From Streptacidiphilus fuscans (GTDB lineage Bacteria; Actinomycetota; Actinomycetes; Streptomycetales; Streptomycetaceae), in assembly GCF_015690355.1 (NCBI RefSeq), contig NZ_JADPRT010000014.1:124001-188000 (forward strand): a stretch of DNA of 64,000 bases. Direction: 5' to 3'. Position 1 is the stretch's first letter. Each line of letters begins with the position of its first letter. The notes beneath the pieces are model-generated. The model did no database searches. It was not told the origin of the DNA and was given only the letters and a program-made list of their open reading frames with translations. This document shows positions 40,871 through 48,348 of this stretch, in pieces. A program made the translations under genes and the position numbers.

Positions 40871-40959
40871 CGTTCGGAGTATCGCAAAAGCGCGTGTGAA
40901 GGCGCTGTAAGGTCCCGCCGCAGGCCACCAAAGCCGCCGCAAGCCCGCCACGGCCCAGG

Positions 40960-41280
40960 TCAGCGGGCGGAGGCGTCGGTCCCCGGGATCCGGGCCAGGC
41001 TGGACGCCAGGGCCGCTCGCTGCTCGTGGTCGAGGGCGCCCAAGGGCGTGGTCTCGGTCGCACCGGCGCGCATGAGGATGTCGTGCGCTGTGACCGGGCT
41101 CACCCCGGGCAGCGCCCGGAGCAGGGACGCGAGGGTCATCCCGGCGGCCACGACGTCACCGCCGTACCAGGCGTCGAGGCAGATGTGGGCGAGCCGGGTC
41201 GGGCCCTCCTCGGCCGTGGCGGCGAGCCGCAGCTCGCGGGCCCGATGGAGCTCGGCACTCGGCGCGGACGACGGATGCAT
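40960..41280 (-). CDS. IHF-like (mIHF/sIHF family) nucleoid protein paralogue
   Basis: A 106-residue protein matching actinobacterial integration host factor in length and in its helix-two-turn-helix DNA region: VAAGMTLASLLRALPGVSPVTAHDILMRAGA plus LGALDHEQRAALASSLARI (sIHF: SALLESLPGVGKVRAKQIMERLGI and RVRGLGSNQIASLE). Several lysines and arginines of the canonical protein are replaced by acidic or neutral residues, so this is a divergent paralogue and not the essential sIHF, which sits beside gmk elsewhere. AAGGAG stands seven bases before the ATG. Confidence 0.8.
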   Translation of the reverse strand: MHPSSAPSAELHRARELRLAATAEEGPTRLAHICLDAWYGGDVVAAGMTLASLLRALPGVSPVTAHDILMRAGATETTPLGALDHEQRAALASSLARIPGTDASAR

Positions 41281-41437
41281 ATCCACTCCTTTCGACGCCC
41301 CCAGCTGTCTCGTGCTGTCACGACCGCCCCCGCTCCGAGAAAGCCTATGTCCGCACACTTATTCGTGCACGCAACATCACACCCCCGCACCCAGCCGCCG
41401 CAACCCGCCCGCGCACCTCACCCCCGCACCCTGCCCG

Positions 41438-42634
41438 TCAGCCGAACGTGCGCTCCTGGGCATTGTCGAAGTAGGCAAGCAGCTCCGGATCCAGCGGCGG
41501 GATGTCGTAGGGACGCCCGCCGTCACGCAGCGACATCGTCGCCATGTATCCGGCCGCCACGCTCATCCGCGCCGCCAGTGGGGAGGTGTCCGTGGGGCCG
41601 CCGTCACGGACGAAGCGTGCGAACTCCTGCATGATGGCGACGTCGCTGCCGCCGTGCGTGCCGGACGCGTCGGGGACGCGGTAGGAGATGTCGCAGTCCG
41701 CGCGGTAGCGGGAGGGCCCGGTGTTCCACACCCGGACCTCCGCGCCCGCCTCGTCGCCGAAGTTCTCCAGCCGTCCCTCGGTCCCGATCACCGTGTAGTT
41801 GCGGAAGTAGTCGGGGCTGAAGTGGCACTGCTGGTACGCGGCGATGACGCCGTTGTCCAGCTGCATGTTCATCACCGAGACGTCCTCGACGTCGATGTGG
41901 TGGTGCAGGTTCGCACGTGTGGTCGGCGGCCACTCGTACTCCTTGAGCCAGTTCTCCGGACGCGGCGTGCCCGGCGCCCGGCGCGGCAGGTCGCCGTGGA
42001 GCATCAACGAGCCGAACGCGTTGACGCGCTGGGTGTAGCCGCCCGCCAGCCAGTGCACCACGTCGATGTCGTGGGCGGCCTTCTGCAGCAGCAGGCCGGT
42101 GGTGCGGCGGCGGTCAGCGTGCCAGTCCTTGAAATAGAAGTCGCCGCCGTAGGAGACGAAGTGGCGCACCCAGACGGTCTTCGGCTCGCCGATGTCGCCG
42201 CGCGCGATCACCTCCCGCATCTGCCGGACCACGCCCATGTGCCGCATGTTGTGCCCGATGTAGAGGCGGGTGCCGGTCTCGTACGCGGCGCGCAGGATCG
42301 CGTCGCAGCCCTCGACGGTGATGGCCATCGGCTTTTCGAGGTAGACCGGCTTGCCCGCGCGCAAGCAGTCGACGGCGATCTGCTCGTGGGTGTCGTCCGG
42401 GGTGACCACCAGCACCGCGTCGAGGTCGTCGCGGGCCAGCAGCTCCCGGTGGTCGGTCACCGCGTCCTCGGGCTTCAGCCCGTCGATCCGCTCCAGGCCG
42501 CGCCGGAGTGCGGCGGGGTCGTTGTCGCAGACGGCGGCGACGACGGTGCCGCGACCGGGCCGGTGGGCGGCGACGGCCAGCGAGATGCGCAGGCCCAGAC
42601 CGATGACGCCGAGGCGCACGTCTTCCACGGTCAC
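41438..42634 (-). CDS. Gfo/Idh/MocA-family oxidoreductase
   Basis: A 398-residue NAD(P)-dependent oxidoreductase: Rossmann start VRLGVIGLGLRISLAVAAH, the signature EKPMAITVEGCDAIL (catalytic-site Lys of EKP near 97), then YIGHNMRHMG and KAAHDIDVVHWLAGG with the usual active-site His/Asp. The family acts on sugars and inositols, and some members are NAD-dependent glycosidases. It is the last gene of a leftward sugar ABC operon, so it probably modifies the imported sugar. The GTG start follows AAAGGA. Confidence 0.9.
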   Translation of the reverse strand: MTVEDVRLGVIGLGLRISLAVAAHRPGRGTVVAAVCDNDPAALRRGLERIDGLKPEDAVTDHRELLARDDLDAVLVVTPDDTHEQIAVDCLRAGKPVYLEKPMAITVEGCDAILRAAYETGTRLYIGHNMRHMGVVRQMREVIARGDIGEPKTVWVRHFVSYGGDFYFKDWHADRRRTTGLLLQKAAHDIDVVHWLAGGYTQRVNAFGSLMLHGDLPRRAPGTPRPENWLKEYEWPPTTRANLHHHIDVEDVSVMNMQLDNGVIAAYQQCHFSPDYFRNYTVIGTEGRLENFGDEAGAEVRVWNTGPSRYRADCDISYRVPDASGTHGGSDVAIMQEFARFVRDGGPTDTSPLAARMSVAAGYMATMSLRDGGRPYDIPPLDPELLAYFDNAQERTFG

Positions 42635-42665
42635 AGAGTTCCTTTCGACAGGGACTTGAAGGGTG

Positions 42666-43523
42666 TCACTTGGAGCCGGTGAAGGCGATGCCCTCGGTGA
42701 TCCGGCGCTGCGCCACGACGAACATGACGATCATCGGCAGGCTGGCCAGCAGCGAACCGGCCATCAGCACCGGGTAGTCGGTGCTGTGCTCGCCCTGGAG
42801 CGTGGCCAGCCCGACCGAGAGCGGCATCCGGCTCGCGTCGTTGGCGACCACCAGCGGCCACAGCAGGTCGTTCCAGGACCAGAGCACGGTCAGCACGCCG
42901 AGCGAGATCAGACCGGGCTTGGCCAGCGGCAGCATCACCGACCAGAAGATCCGCACCGGCCCCGCGCCGTCGAGCCGGGCGGCCTCCTCGACGTCCAGCG
43001 GCAACGAGAGGAAGAACTGCCGCAGCATGAAGGTGCCGAAGGCGCTGAACAGGCCCGGCAGCACGATGCCGGTCAGGGTGTTGAGCAGGCCAAGGTGCAT
43101 CAGGATCTGGTACTGCGGCAGCAGGTAGACCTGGCTCGGCACCATCAGCACCGCGAGCAGCAGCAGGAACAGCGCGTTGCGCCCCGGAAACCGCAACCGC
43201 GCGAAGGCGTAGGCGGCCATCGAGCAGAACAGCAGCTGCGCCGCGACCCGGACCACGGTGATCAGTACGGTGTTCAGGAACTGCCGCAGGAACGGCATGC
43301 TGCTGAACACCTCGGAGTAGTTGGACCAGCGCCAGCCGGGCACGAAGTCCGGTGGCACGCTGGTCGCCTGACCCAGCGTCTGCAACGAGGTCAGCAACTG
43401 CCAGAAGAACGGGGCGACCATCGCCGCCGCGCCGATCGCCAGCACGACATGGACGGGCCAGAGCCGCTGCCCACCCACCTGCGGCCTGCTCACACGCAGC
43501 CGACTCACATCCGGCCTACTCAT
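42666..43523 (-). CDS. Carbohydrate ABC transporter permease (MalG type)
   Basis: A 285-residue CUT1 inner permease with six helices and the EAA loop EEAARLDGAGPVRIFWSVMLPLAKP near residue 185. Its start overlaps the end of the MalF-type permease gene by eight bases. There is no ATPase gene in the operon; such actinobacterial systems normally share the MsiK ATPase encoded elsewhere. Confidence 0.94.
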   Translation of the reverse strand: MSRPDVSRLRVSRPQVGGQRLWPVHVVLAIGAAAMVAPFFWQLLTSLQTLGQATSVPPDFVPGWRWSNYSEVFSSMPFLRQFLNTVLITVVRVAAQLLFCSMAAYAFARLRFPGRNALFLLLLAVLMVPSQVYLLPQYQILMHLGLLNTLTGIVLPGLFSAFGTFMLRQFFLSLPLDVEEAARLDGAGPVRIFWSVMLPLAKPGLISLGVLTVLWSWNDLLWPLVVANDASRMPLSVGLATLQGEHSTDYPVLMAGSLLASLPMIVMFVVAQRRITEGIAFTGSK

Positions 43524-44520
43524 AGTGCACCCACTTCTTCTGCAGCCGGAACTGGACGGCGGTGAGCACCAGCAGCACCGCCATCAGCACGACCGCGATC
43601 GCGCAGCCCATCCCCTGCTGGTTGTCGAGGAAGACGTCCTCGTAGAAGAGGTAGGCGATGGTCTTGCTGTCGGCGAGAGCCGGGTTGGACCGGCCCAGCA
43701 TCATCAGCACGGTGTCGAACATCTGCAGGCCGCCGATGACCGTCAGCACCGAGACGAAGAAGATGCTCGGGCTGAGCAGCGGCAGCGTGATCGAGAAGAA
43801 CTGCCGGATCCGGCCCGCGCCGTCGAGCTCCGCCGCCTCGTAGTAGTGGCGCGGAATGCCCTTGAGCCCGGCCGCGAAAATGATCATGTTGTAGCCGAGG
43901 CTGGCCCAGATCCCGACCACGGCCATCGCGTAGACGGTGAACCTGGGGTCGGAGACCCAGTGCGGGCCGTGGATGCCGACCAGCGACAGCAGGTAGTTGA
44001 TCAGGCCGTAGTCGCCGTTGTAGAGCCAGCGCCACACCATCGCCACGGCGGCCGGCATGCTGACCACCGGCAGGAAGTAGAGCGTGCGGTAGAGCCCGAC
44101 GCTGCGCCCGCGCACCTGGTTGAGCAGCGCGGCGCAGACGATGGAGAACGGGATCGACAGCAGCATCAGCAGCGAGTACAGCACCGTGTTCCAGGCCGCC
44201 TTGGGCAGCTGCGGATCACTCAGGAACGCACGGTAGTTGGCGAACCCGACCCACTGCTGACCGCCGAAGACGCCCCAGCTGGTGAAGCTGTAGTAGCAGG
44301 ACTGGACGATCGGCCACACGTAGAACACGGCGAGCCCGGCGACCAGCGGCAGGATCATCAGGTAGCCCCAGATCCACTCCCGCGGATGCCCGTGCTGCTC
44401 GCCGATCCGGAGGCCGAACCGACGGCCCGAGCGGCGACCCGAGCGACCCGTGCCGGGCTGGCGGCCCGCTCCTGACCGGCGACGCGTGCCGGGACGACTC
44501 TGCACGAGGGCCACGGTCAC
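43516..44520 (-). CDS. Carbohydrate ABC transporter permease (MalF type)
   Basis: A 334-residue CUT1 permease with an Arg/Gly-rich cytoplasmic start (about 45 residues), six helices from WIWGYLMILPLVAGLAVFYV, and the EAA loop YEAAELDGAGRIRQFFSITLPLLSP. The GTG at 44520 overlaps the stop of the binding-protein gene (GTGA), implying translational coupling; a second GTG two codons later is also possible. Confidence 0.93.
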   Translation of the reverse strand: MTVALVQSRPGTRRRSGAGRQPGTGRSGRRSGRRFGLRIGEQHGHPREWIWGYLMILPLVAGLAVFYVWPIVQSCYYSFTSWGVFGGQQWVGFANYRAFLSDPQLPKAAWNTVLYSLLMLLSIPFSIVCAALLNQVRGRSVGLYRTLYFLPVVSMPAAVAMVWRWLYNGDYGLINYLLSLVGIHGPHWVSDPRFTVYAMAVVGIWASLGYNMIIFAAGLKGIPRHYYEAAELDGAGRIRQFFSITLPLLSPSIFFVSVLTVIGGLQMFDTVLMMLGRSNPALADSKTIAYLFYEDVFLDNQQGMGCAIAVVLMAVLLVLTAVQFRLQKKWVHYE

Positions 44521-45785
44521 CCCTTCGCCAGGTGGGCGTTCATGGAGGACGTCAGCTGCTGGGCGCCGGCGGTAAGGCTCAGCTTGCCGGCCCAGATCTG
44601 GTCCAGGATGTTCTGGTTGTCGTTGATCCACGGCATGCTGTCGCTGGAGACCGGGTACGGCACGGCGTACTTCAGCTCGTCGACGAAGGTCTGCAGGTGG
44701 TACTGCGGCGTCGACTTGACCCAGTCCCCGGCGAGGCCCTGGTACGCGGGGATGACCGCGCCGCTGGCCGCCTGGATCTGGTTGGCCTGCTCGCCGCCGA
44801 GGAACTTGACGAACTGCCAGGCAGCGGCGGCGTGCTGGGTCTTGGCGTAGATGACGTTGGCCAGACCGTTGATGACGGTCGCGTTGCCGTTCGGTCCGGC
44901 GGGCAGCGGCGCGACGTCGGCGTCCAGGCCGGGGGCGTTCTTGTAGGTCGGCATGTCCCAGTCGCCGTCCGTGAACATCGCCACCTTGCCGGAGGCGAAC
45001 AGCTGGGACGGGTCGGTGTCCGTCATCTGCTGGGCGGTGGGCGAGGTGTGGTACTTGGTGATGAAGTCCAGCGCGTACTGGAGTCCGGCGAGGGTCTTGG
45101 CGCCGTCGAGCTCGGAGGACTTCTTGTCGGCGGAGATGACGCCGCCACCGGCCTGGTAGATGTCGTTGTAGAGGTTCTCCTGCGTCCAGTCCGGCGAGGC
45201 GATGCCCCAGACACCCTTGCCGGGGTTGGTCAGCTTCTTGGACGCGTCGATGACGTCCTGCCAGGTCCAGCCCGCGGTCGGGTACTTCACTCCGGCGGCG
45301 TCGAAGAGCTTCTTGTTGTACCAGAGCCCGATGGTGTCGAAGTCCTTCGGCATGCCGTACTGCTTGCCGTCGATGGTGTAGATCGAGTTCAGCGAGGCCG
45401 GGAACGGCTTGTTGTCGAAGCCCGACTGGTCCGAGAGCGGCAGCAGTTGGCCCTGCCCGCCGTAGAGGCCGATCTGGGTGGTGCTCATCCAGAAGACGTC
45501 CGGGGCGGTGCCGGAGGCGGCCTCGGTCTGCAGCTTGGTCCAGTAGTCCGCGACAGGCGTCAGCTCGATGTCGACGGTGATGTTGGGGTGGAGCTTCTCG
45601 AAAGCGGTGGCGATCTGCTGCATCGCGGGCTTCTGGTTGGCGTCCCAGATGCCGTAGGTGAGGGTGACCGGGCCGGAGCTGTTGCCGCCGGAACCCGAGG
45701 CTGAGGACGAGCAGGCGGAGACGCAGGCCACGAGCGCCGCGGCGCAGACCAGCGCCGAGGCCTTTCCGGCGATCTTCGATCCCAT
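44517..45785 (-). CDS. Extracellular sugar-binding lipoprotein
   Basis: A 422-residue CUT1 solute-binding protein. A signal peptide ends in lipobox VSAC (around residue 25) with a Ser/Gly linker after it. The domain starts VTLTYGIWDANQKPAMQQIATAFEKLHPNI and contains DVFWMSTTQIGLYGGQGQLLPL, MPKDFDTIGLWYNKKLFDAAG and ASGKVAMFTDGDWDM. The sugar is unknown; the neighbouring alpha-galactosidase suggests an alpha-galactoside. I chose the ATG at 45785, which gives a proper signal peptide. Confidence 0.94.
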   Translation of the reverse strand: MGSKIAGKASALVCAAALVACVSACSSSASGSGGNSSGPVTLTYGIWDANQKPAMQQIATAFEKLHPNITVDIELTPVADYWTKLQTEAASGTAPDVFWMSTTQIGLYGGQGQLLPLSDQSGFDNKPFPASLNSIYTIDGKQYGMPKDFDTIGLWYNKKLFDAAGVKYPTAGWTWQDVIDASKKLTNPGKGVWGIASPDWTQENLYNDIYQAGGGVISADKKSSELDGAKTLAGLQYALDFITKYHTSPTAQQMTDTDPSQLFASGKVAMFTDGDWDMPTYKNAPGLDADVAPLPAGPNGNATVINGLANVIYAKTQHAAAAWQFVKFLGGEQANQIQAASGAVIPAYQGLAGDWVKSTPQYHLQTFVDELKYAVPYPVSSDSMPWINDNQNILDQIWAGKLSLTAGAQQLTSSMNAHLAKG

Positions 45786-45845
45786 GGTTCGGTCCCATCG
45801 GTCGGTGCGGGGAGGTGGGGTGGTGACGGGACAGTAGCCGAGCAT

Positions 45846-45867
45846 TTATGCGAAGAACTAGCGTTAA
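45846..45867. promoter_or_regulatory. Candidate sugar-regulon operator, proximal site
   Basis: TTATGC-N9-GCGTTAA, an AT-rich imperfect dyad about 60 bases before the binding-protein start, where its promoter should lie. It resembles the second site at 45930-45950, and the upstream gene is a ROK repressor. Confidence 0.45.
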
Positions 45868-45929
45868 TTGAGCAGGACTGCGCAGCCGAGACCGGAACGT
45901 GACATTCCCGTGACCCTACTCGGGGGTCA

Positions 45930-45950
45930 TTACGCAAGTTGTTGACGTAA
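45930..45950. promoter_or_regulatory. Candidate sugar-regulon operator, distal site
   Basis: TTACG-N11-CGTAA, 21 bases, in the AT-rich gap between the ROK regulator and the sugar importer. It shares the TTA-(C/T)-G...CGT-AA frame with the site at 45846, spaced about 84 bases centre to centre, which could permit looping. Confidence 0.45.
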
Positions 45951-46015
45951 AACTCGGCGCAGAGCTCAACACAGTGCCTGTCGGAACGCCCGCCAGAACG
46001 CCTGCCGGAGCCGCG

Positions 46016-47164
46016 TCAGGACGCGAAGAGCCGCCGCTCGGCCTCGTTCAGCCCGTACCGGACCGCGCCCAGGCAGACCGCGTCCGCGCCCAGCTCCGAG
46101 ACCGCGACGTCCGGCGGGTAGAGGCAGACCGCACCCAGGTAGTCCCGGATCGGCGCGGTGATCCACTCCCCCGCCTGGGCCAGGGATCCGCCGATCACCA
46201 CCAGCTCGGGGTCGAGCGGCGTCACCAGGGTCACCAGCGCCTCGGCCAGGCCGGTGGCGAAGGACTCGACGGCCGTGGCCGCCTCCGCGTCGCCCTCCTG
46301 GGCCCGCGCCAAGGCGAAGAGGGCCGCCTGGGAGGGCGCGCGCAGCTCACCGGGGTCCACGGCCATGGCGTAGTCCATGACGTGCTGGAACGCGCGCCAC
46401 CTGCTGTTGGGGTGGCCGCCCAGCTCCCCGGCCGCCGCGTGCGAGCCCCGGTACGGGACGCCGCCGAGCAGCATCCCCAGGCCGATCCGGCTGCCGCTGT
46501 GCAGGTAGAGCACGTCCGCGCGGCCGCGTGCGGCGCCGAGCCAGTGCTCGGCCAGCACCGCCAGCCGCATGTCGTTCTCGACCAGCACCGGCACCGCCAA
46601 CCGCCGGGCCAGCTCCGCCTGGAGCGCCACGCCCGTCCAGTCGGCGAGCACCACGCTCTTGACCACGCGGCCGTCGCCGTCGATCACGCCGGTGGTGCCG
46701 ACGCCCACGGCGGTGAGGTCGCCGACGGTCAGTTCCGTCTCCAGCTCCGCCCGTGCGCACACGTCGGCCACCAGGGCCGCGACCGCGTCCAGCCGGTCCG
46801 CCGCCGGCAGGTCACGCGGCACGCCGACCGCACCGCGGCCGACGATCCGGCCGCGCAGGTCCGCGACCATCACGGTGAGGTGCGCGGCGCCGATCCCGAC
46901 GCCCGCGACATGGCCCACGGCCGCCCGGAAGGCGAACCGCCGGGCCGGTCGGCCGCGTAGCCCCTCGGCCGCGCCCGCCGCGTACTCCTCGGCCTGGCCC
47001 TCCCGGAGCAACGTCTCCATGATCGCCTCGGCGGTGGCCCGGGACACCCGCGCGGAGCGGGCCAGCTCGGCCAGCGTGGCGCTCTCGGTCCCGTGCAGGC
47101 CGCGCAGGATGGCGACCTGGTTCAACCGGCGCAGGAAACTCGCGTCACCGCTCTCCCGTGGCAC
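46016..47164 (-). CDS. ROK-family transcriptional regulator
   Basis: A 382-residue ROK repressor: an N-terminal winged helix (FLRRLNQVAILRGLHGTESATLAELARSARVSRATAEAIMETLLREG) and a ROK sugar-binding domain (GVGTTGVIDGDGRVV, VPVLVENDMRLAVLAEHWLG, SRIGLGMLLGGVPYRGSHAAAGELGGHP). The zinc-binding cysteine motif of ROK kinases is absent, as expected for a regulator. I chose the GTG at 47164, four bases after AGGAGG and 33 bases downstream of a TAGGAT -10 box (47202-47197). The ATG at 47218 lies upstream of that box. It most likely represses the importer operon downstream. Confidence 0.9.
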   Translation of the reverse strand: MPRESGDASFLRRLNQVAILRGLHGTESATLAELARSARVSRATAEAIMETLLREGQAEEYAAGAAEGLRGRPARRFAFRAAVGHVAGVGIGAAHLTVMVADLRGRIVGRGAVGVPRDLPAADRLDAVAALVADVCARAELETELTVGDLTAVGVGTTGVIDGDGRVVKSVVLADWTGVALQAELARRLAVPVLVENDMRLAVLAEHWLGAARGRADVLYLHSGSRIGLGMLLGGVPYRGSHAAAGELGGHPNSRWRAFQHVMDYAMAVDPGELRAPSQAALFALARAQEGDAEAATAVESFATGLAEALVTLVTPLDPELVVIGGSLAQAGEWITAPIRDYLGAVCLYPPDVAVSELGADAVCLGAVRYGLNEAERRLFAS

Positions 47165-47240
47165 GGATCCTCCTGCTGTGTCGGCGGCCGATGTTGATCC
47201 TAAACGGTGCCTGACCATGCTCGACGGGTCCTGGCGGGCC

Positions 47241-47270
47241 TTGACGCTGCCGACGCCCGCTGATTACGTT
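47241..47270 (+). promoter_or_regulatory. Promoter giving a leaderless ROK kinase transcript
   Basis: -35 TTGACG (47241-47246), 18 bases, -10 TACGTT (47265-47270). The expected start of transcription, about seven bases on, falls on the GTG at 47278, and no ribosome site precedes it. Confidence 0.7.
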
Positions 47271-47277
47271 CCGCCGG

Positions 47278-48225
47278 GTGACCCGACCAACAGGAGACGT
47301 GCTGGCCCTGGAGATCGCCGGGGACCGGATCGAGGCAGGCGTGCTCGGCGAGGACGGATCCTGGCGGCACCGGGAGAGCCGTCCCAGCGACAGCGCGCTC
47401 GGCTCGGACGCCGTCATCGACGCGCTGGTCGACTGCGCGACCGAGCTGACGCGGCGCTACGCCCCGGTCGCGGCGGGCGTCGCGGTGCCGGGGATCGTCG
47501 ACGAGCGCACCGGCCTCGCCGTCTTCTCCGCCCACCTGCACTGGCGCAACCTGCCGCTGCCGAGCTGGCTGGCCGACGAGCTGGGCATCCCGGTCGCCTT
47601 CGGGCACGACGTGCGCGCGGCCGCGCTGGCGGAGGCGCAGTTCGGCGCGGGGCAGGGCTCGCGCTCACTGCTGCTGCTCTCCCTCGGCGCGGGCGTCGCC
47701 TCGGCGGCGGTGCTGGACGGACGCGTCCTCATCGGCGGGCAGGGACGGGCAGGTGAACTCGGCCATCTTGTCGTGCGTCCTGACGGACCGTCATGTCCTT
47801 GCGGCGGACGGGGCTGCGTGGAGGCACTGGCCTCGACGACCGCGCTTTTCGGCCGCTACCGCGCAACCTCCGGCACGACGGCCGAGGCAGCAGCCGACGC
47901 GGCCGGCGTCGTCGACGCGGCGGAGGTGGTCCGCCGGGCGCACGACGGCGACCCGGTCGCCGCCGCCGTCTGGCGGGAGGCCGTCGAGGCGCTGGCCGAG
48001 GCGCTGCGCGCGGCCGTGGTGGTGCTCGACCCCAAACGCGTCGTGCTGGGCGGCCACTTCGCCGAGGCGCTCCGGCGCGCGCAGGTGCTGCCGCAGGTCT
48101 GCGCGGACCTGTCCGCCGCCCTCGCCGAGCGGCTCACCGTCCAGACCCCGCCCGCCCTCGTGCCCACCACGCTGCACGGCCAGGCGGGTTGCCTCGGCGC
48201 GGCGCTGCTCGCCCGGCGTGGGTGA
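47278..48225 (+). CDS. ROK-family sugar kinase (glucokinase-like)
   Basis: A 315-residue ROK kinase: VLALEIAGDRIEAGVLGEDG (phosphate loop variant), GVAVPGIVDERTG, the catalytic Asp in FGHDVRAAALAEAQFG, LSLGAGVASAAVLDGRVLIGGQGRAGELGHL in the ATP region and the ROK zinc motif CPCGGRGCVEALAS (C-x-C-G-x2-G-C). It probably phosphorylates the monosaccharide released inside the cell. It is divergent from the ROK regulator and followed by the alpha-galactosidase gene. The transcript appears leaderless. Confidence 0.92.
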   Translation: MTRPTGDVLALEIAGDRIEAGVLGEDGSWRHRESRPSDSALGSDAVIDALVDCATELTRRYAPVAAGVAVPGIVDERTGLAVFSAHLHWRNLPLPSWLADELGIPVAFGHDVRAAALAEAQFGAGQGSRSLLLLSLGAGVASAAVLDGRVLIGGQGRAGELGHLVVRPDGPSCPCGGRGCVEALASTTALFGRYRATSGTTAEAAADAAGVVDAAEVVRRAHDGDPVAAAVWREAVEALAEALRAAVVVLDPKRVVLGGHFAEALRRAQVLPQVCADLSAALAERLTVQTPPALVPTTLHGQAGCLGAALLARRG

Positions 48226-48281
48226 GCGCGCTGAGCATATGCACTGATGGCCGATCAGTGATGCTTGTTTCTACGGGGTTC

Positions 48282-48311
48282 TTGTCAAATCTGCTCAGTT
48301 TCCCCTACAAC
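48282..48311 (+). promoter_or_regulatory. Promoter of the alpha-galactosidase gene
   Basis: -35 TTGTCA (48282-48287), 18 bases, -10 TACAAC (48306-48311), in the 123-base gap after the ROK kinase. Transcription would start near 48318, downstream of the longest open-frame start, supporting the GTG at 48349. Confidence 0.6.
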
Positions 48312-48348
48312 GGAGTGCCCGTACCCGAGATCCCGTGAGGTCGCTCCC

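Noticed and set aside
39122..42682. A 1,186-codon rightward open frame
   Set aside because: It runs antisense to VKOR, DsbA, the IHF paralogue and the Gfo/Idh gene, all of which have clear family motifs and ribosome sites. It is a GC artefact.
48265..48348. Upstream TTG start for the alpha-galactosidase
   Set aside because: That start precedes the -35 box of the best promoter and would add a non-signal-like, cysteine-containing leader. The GTG at 48349 gives a normal signal peptide.
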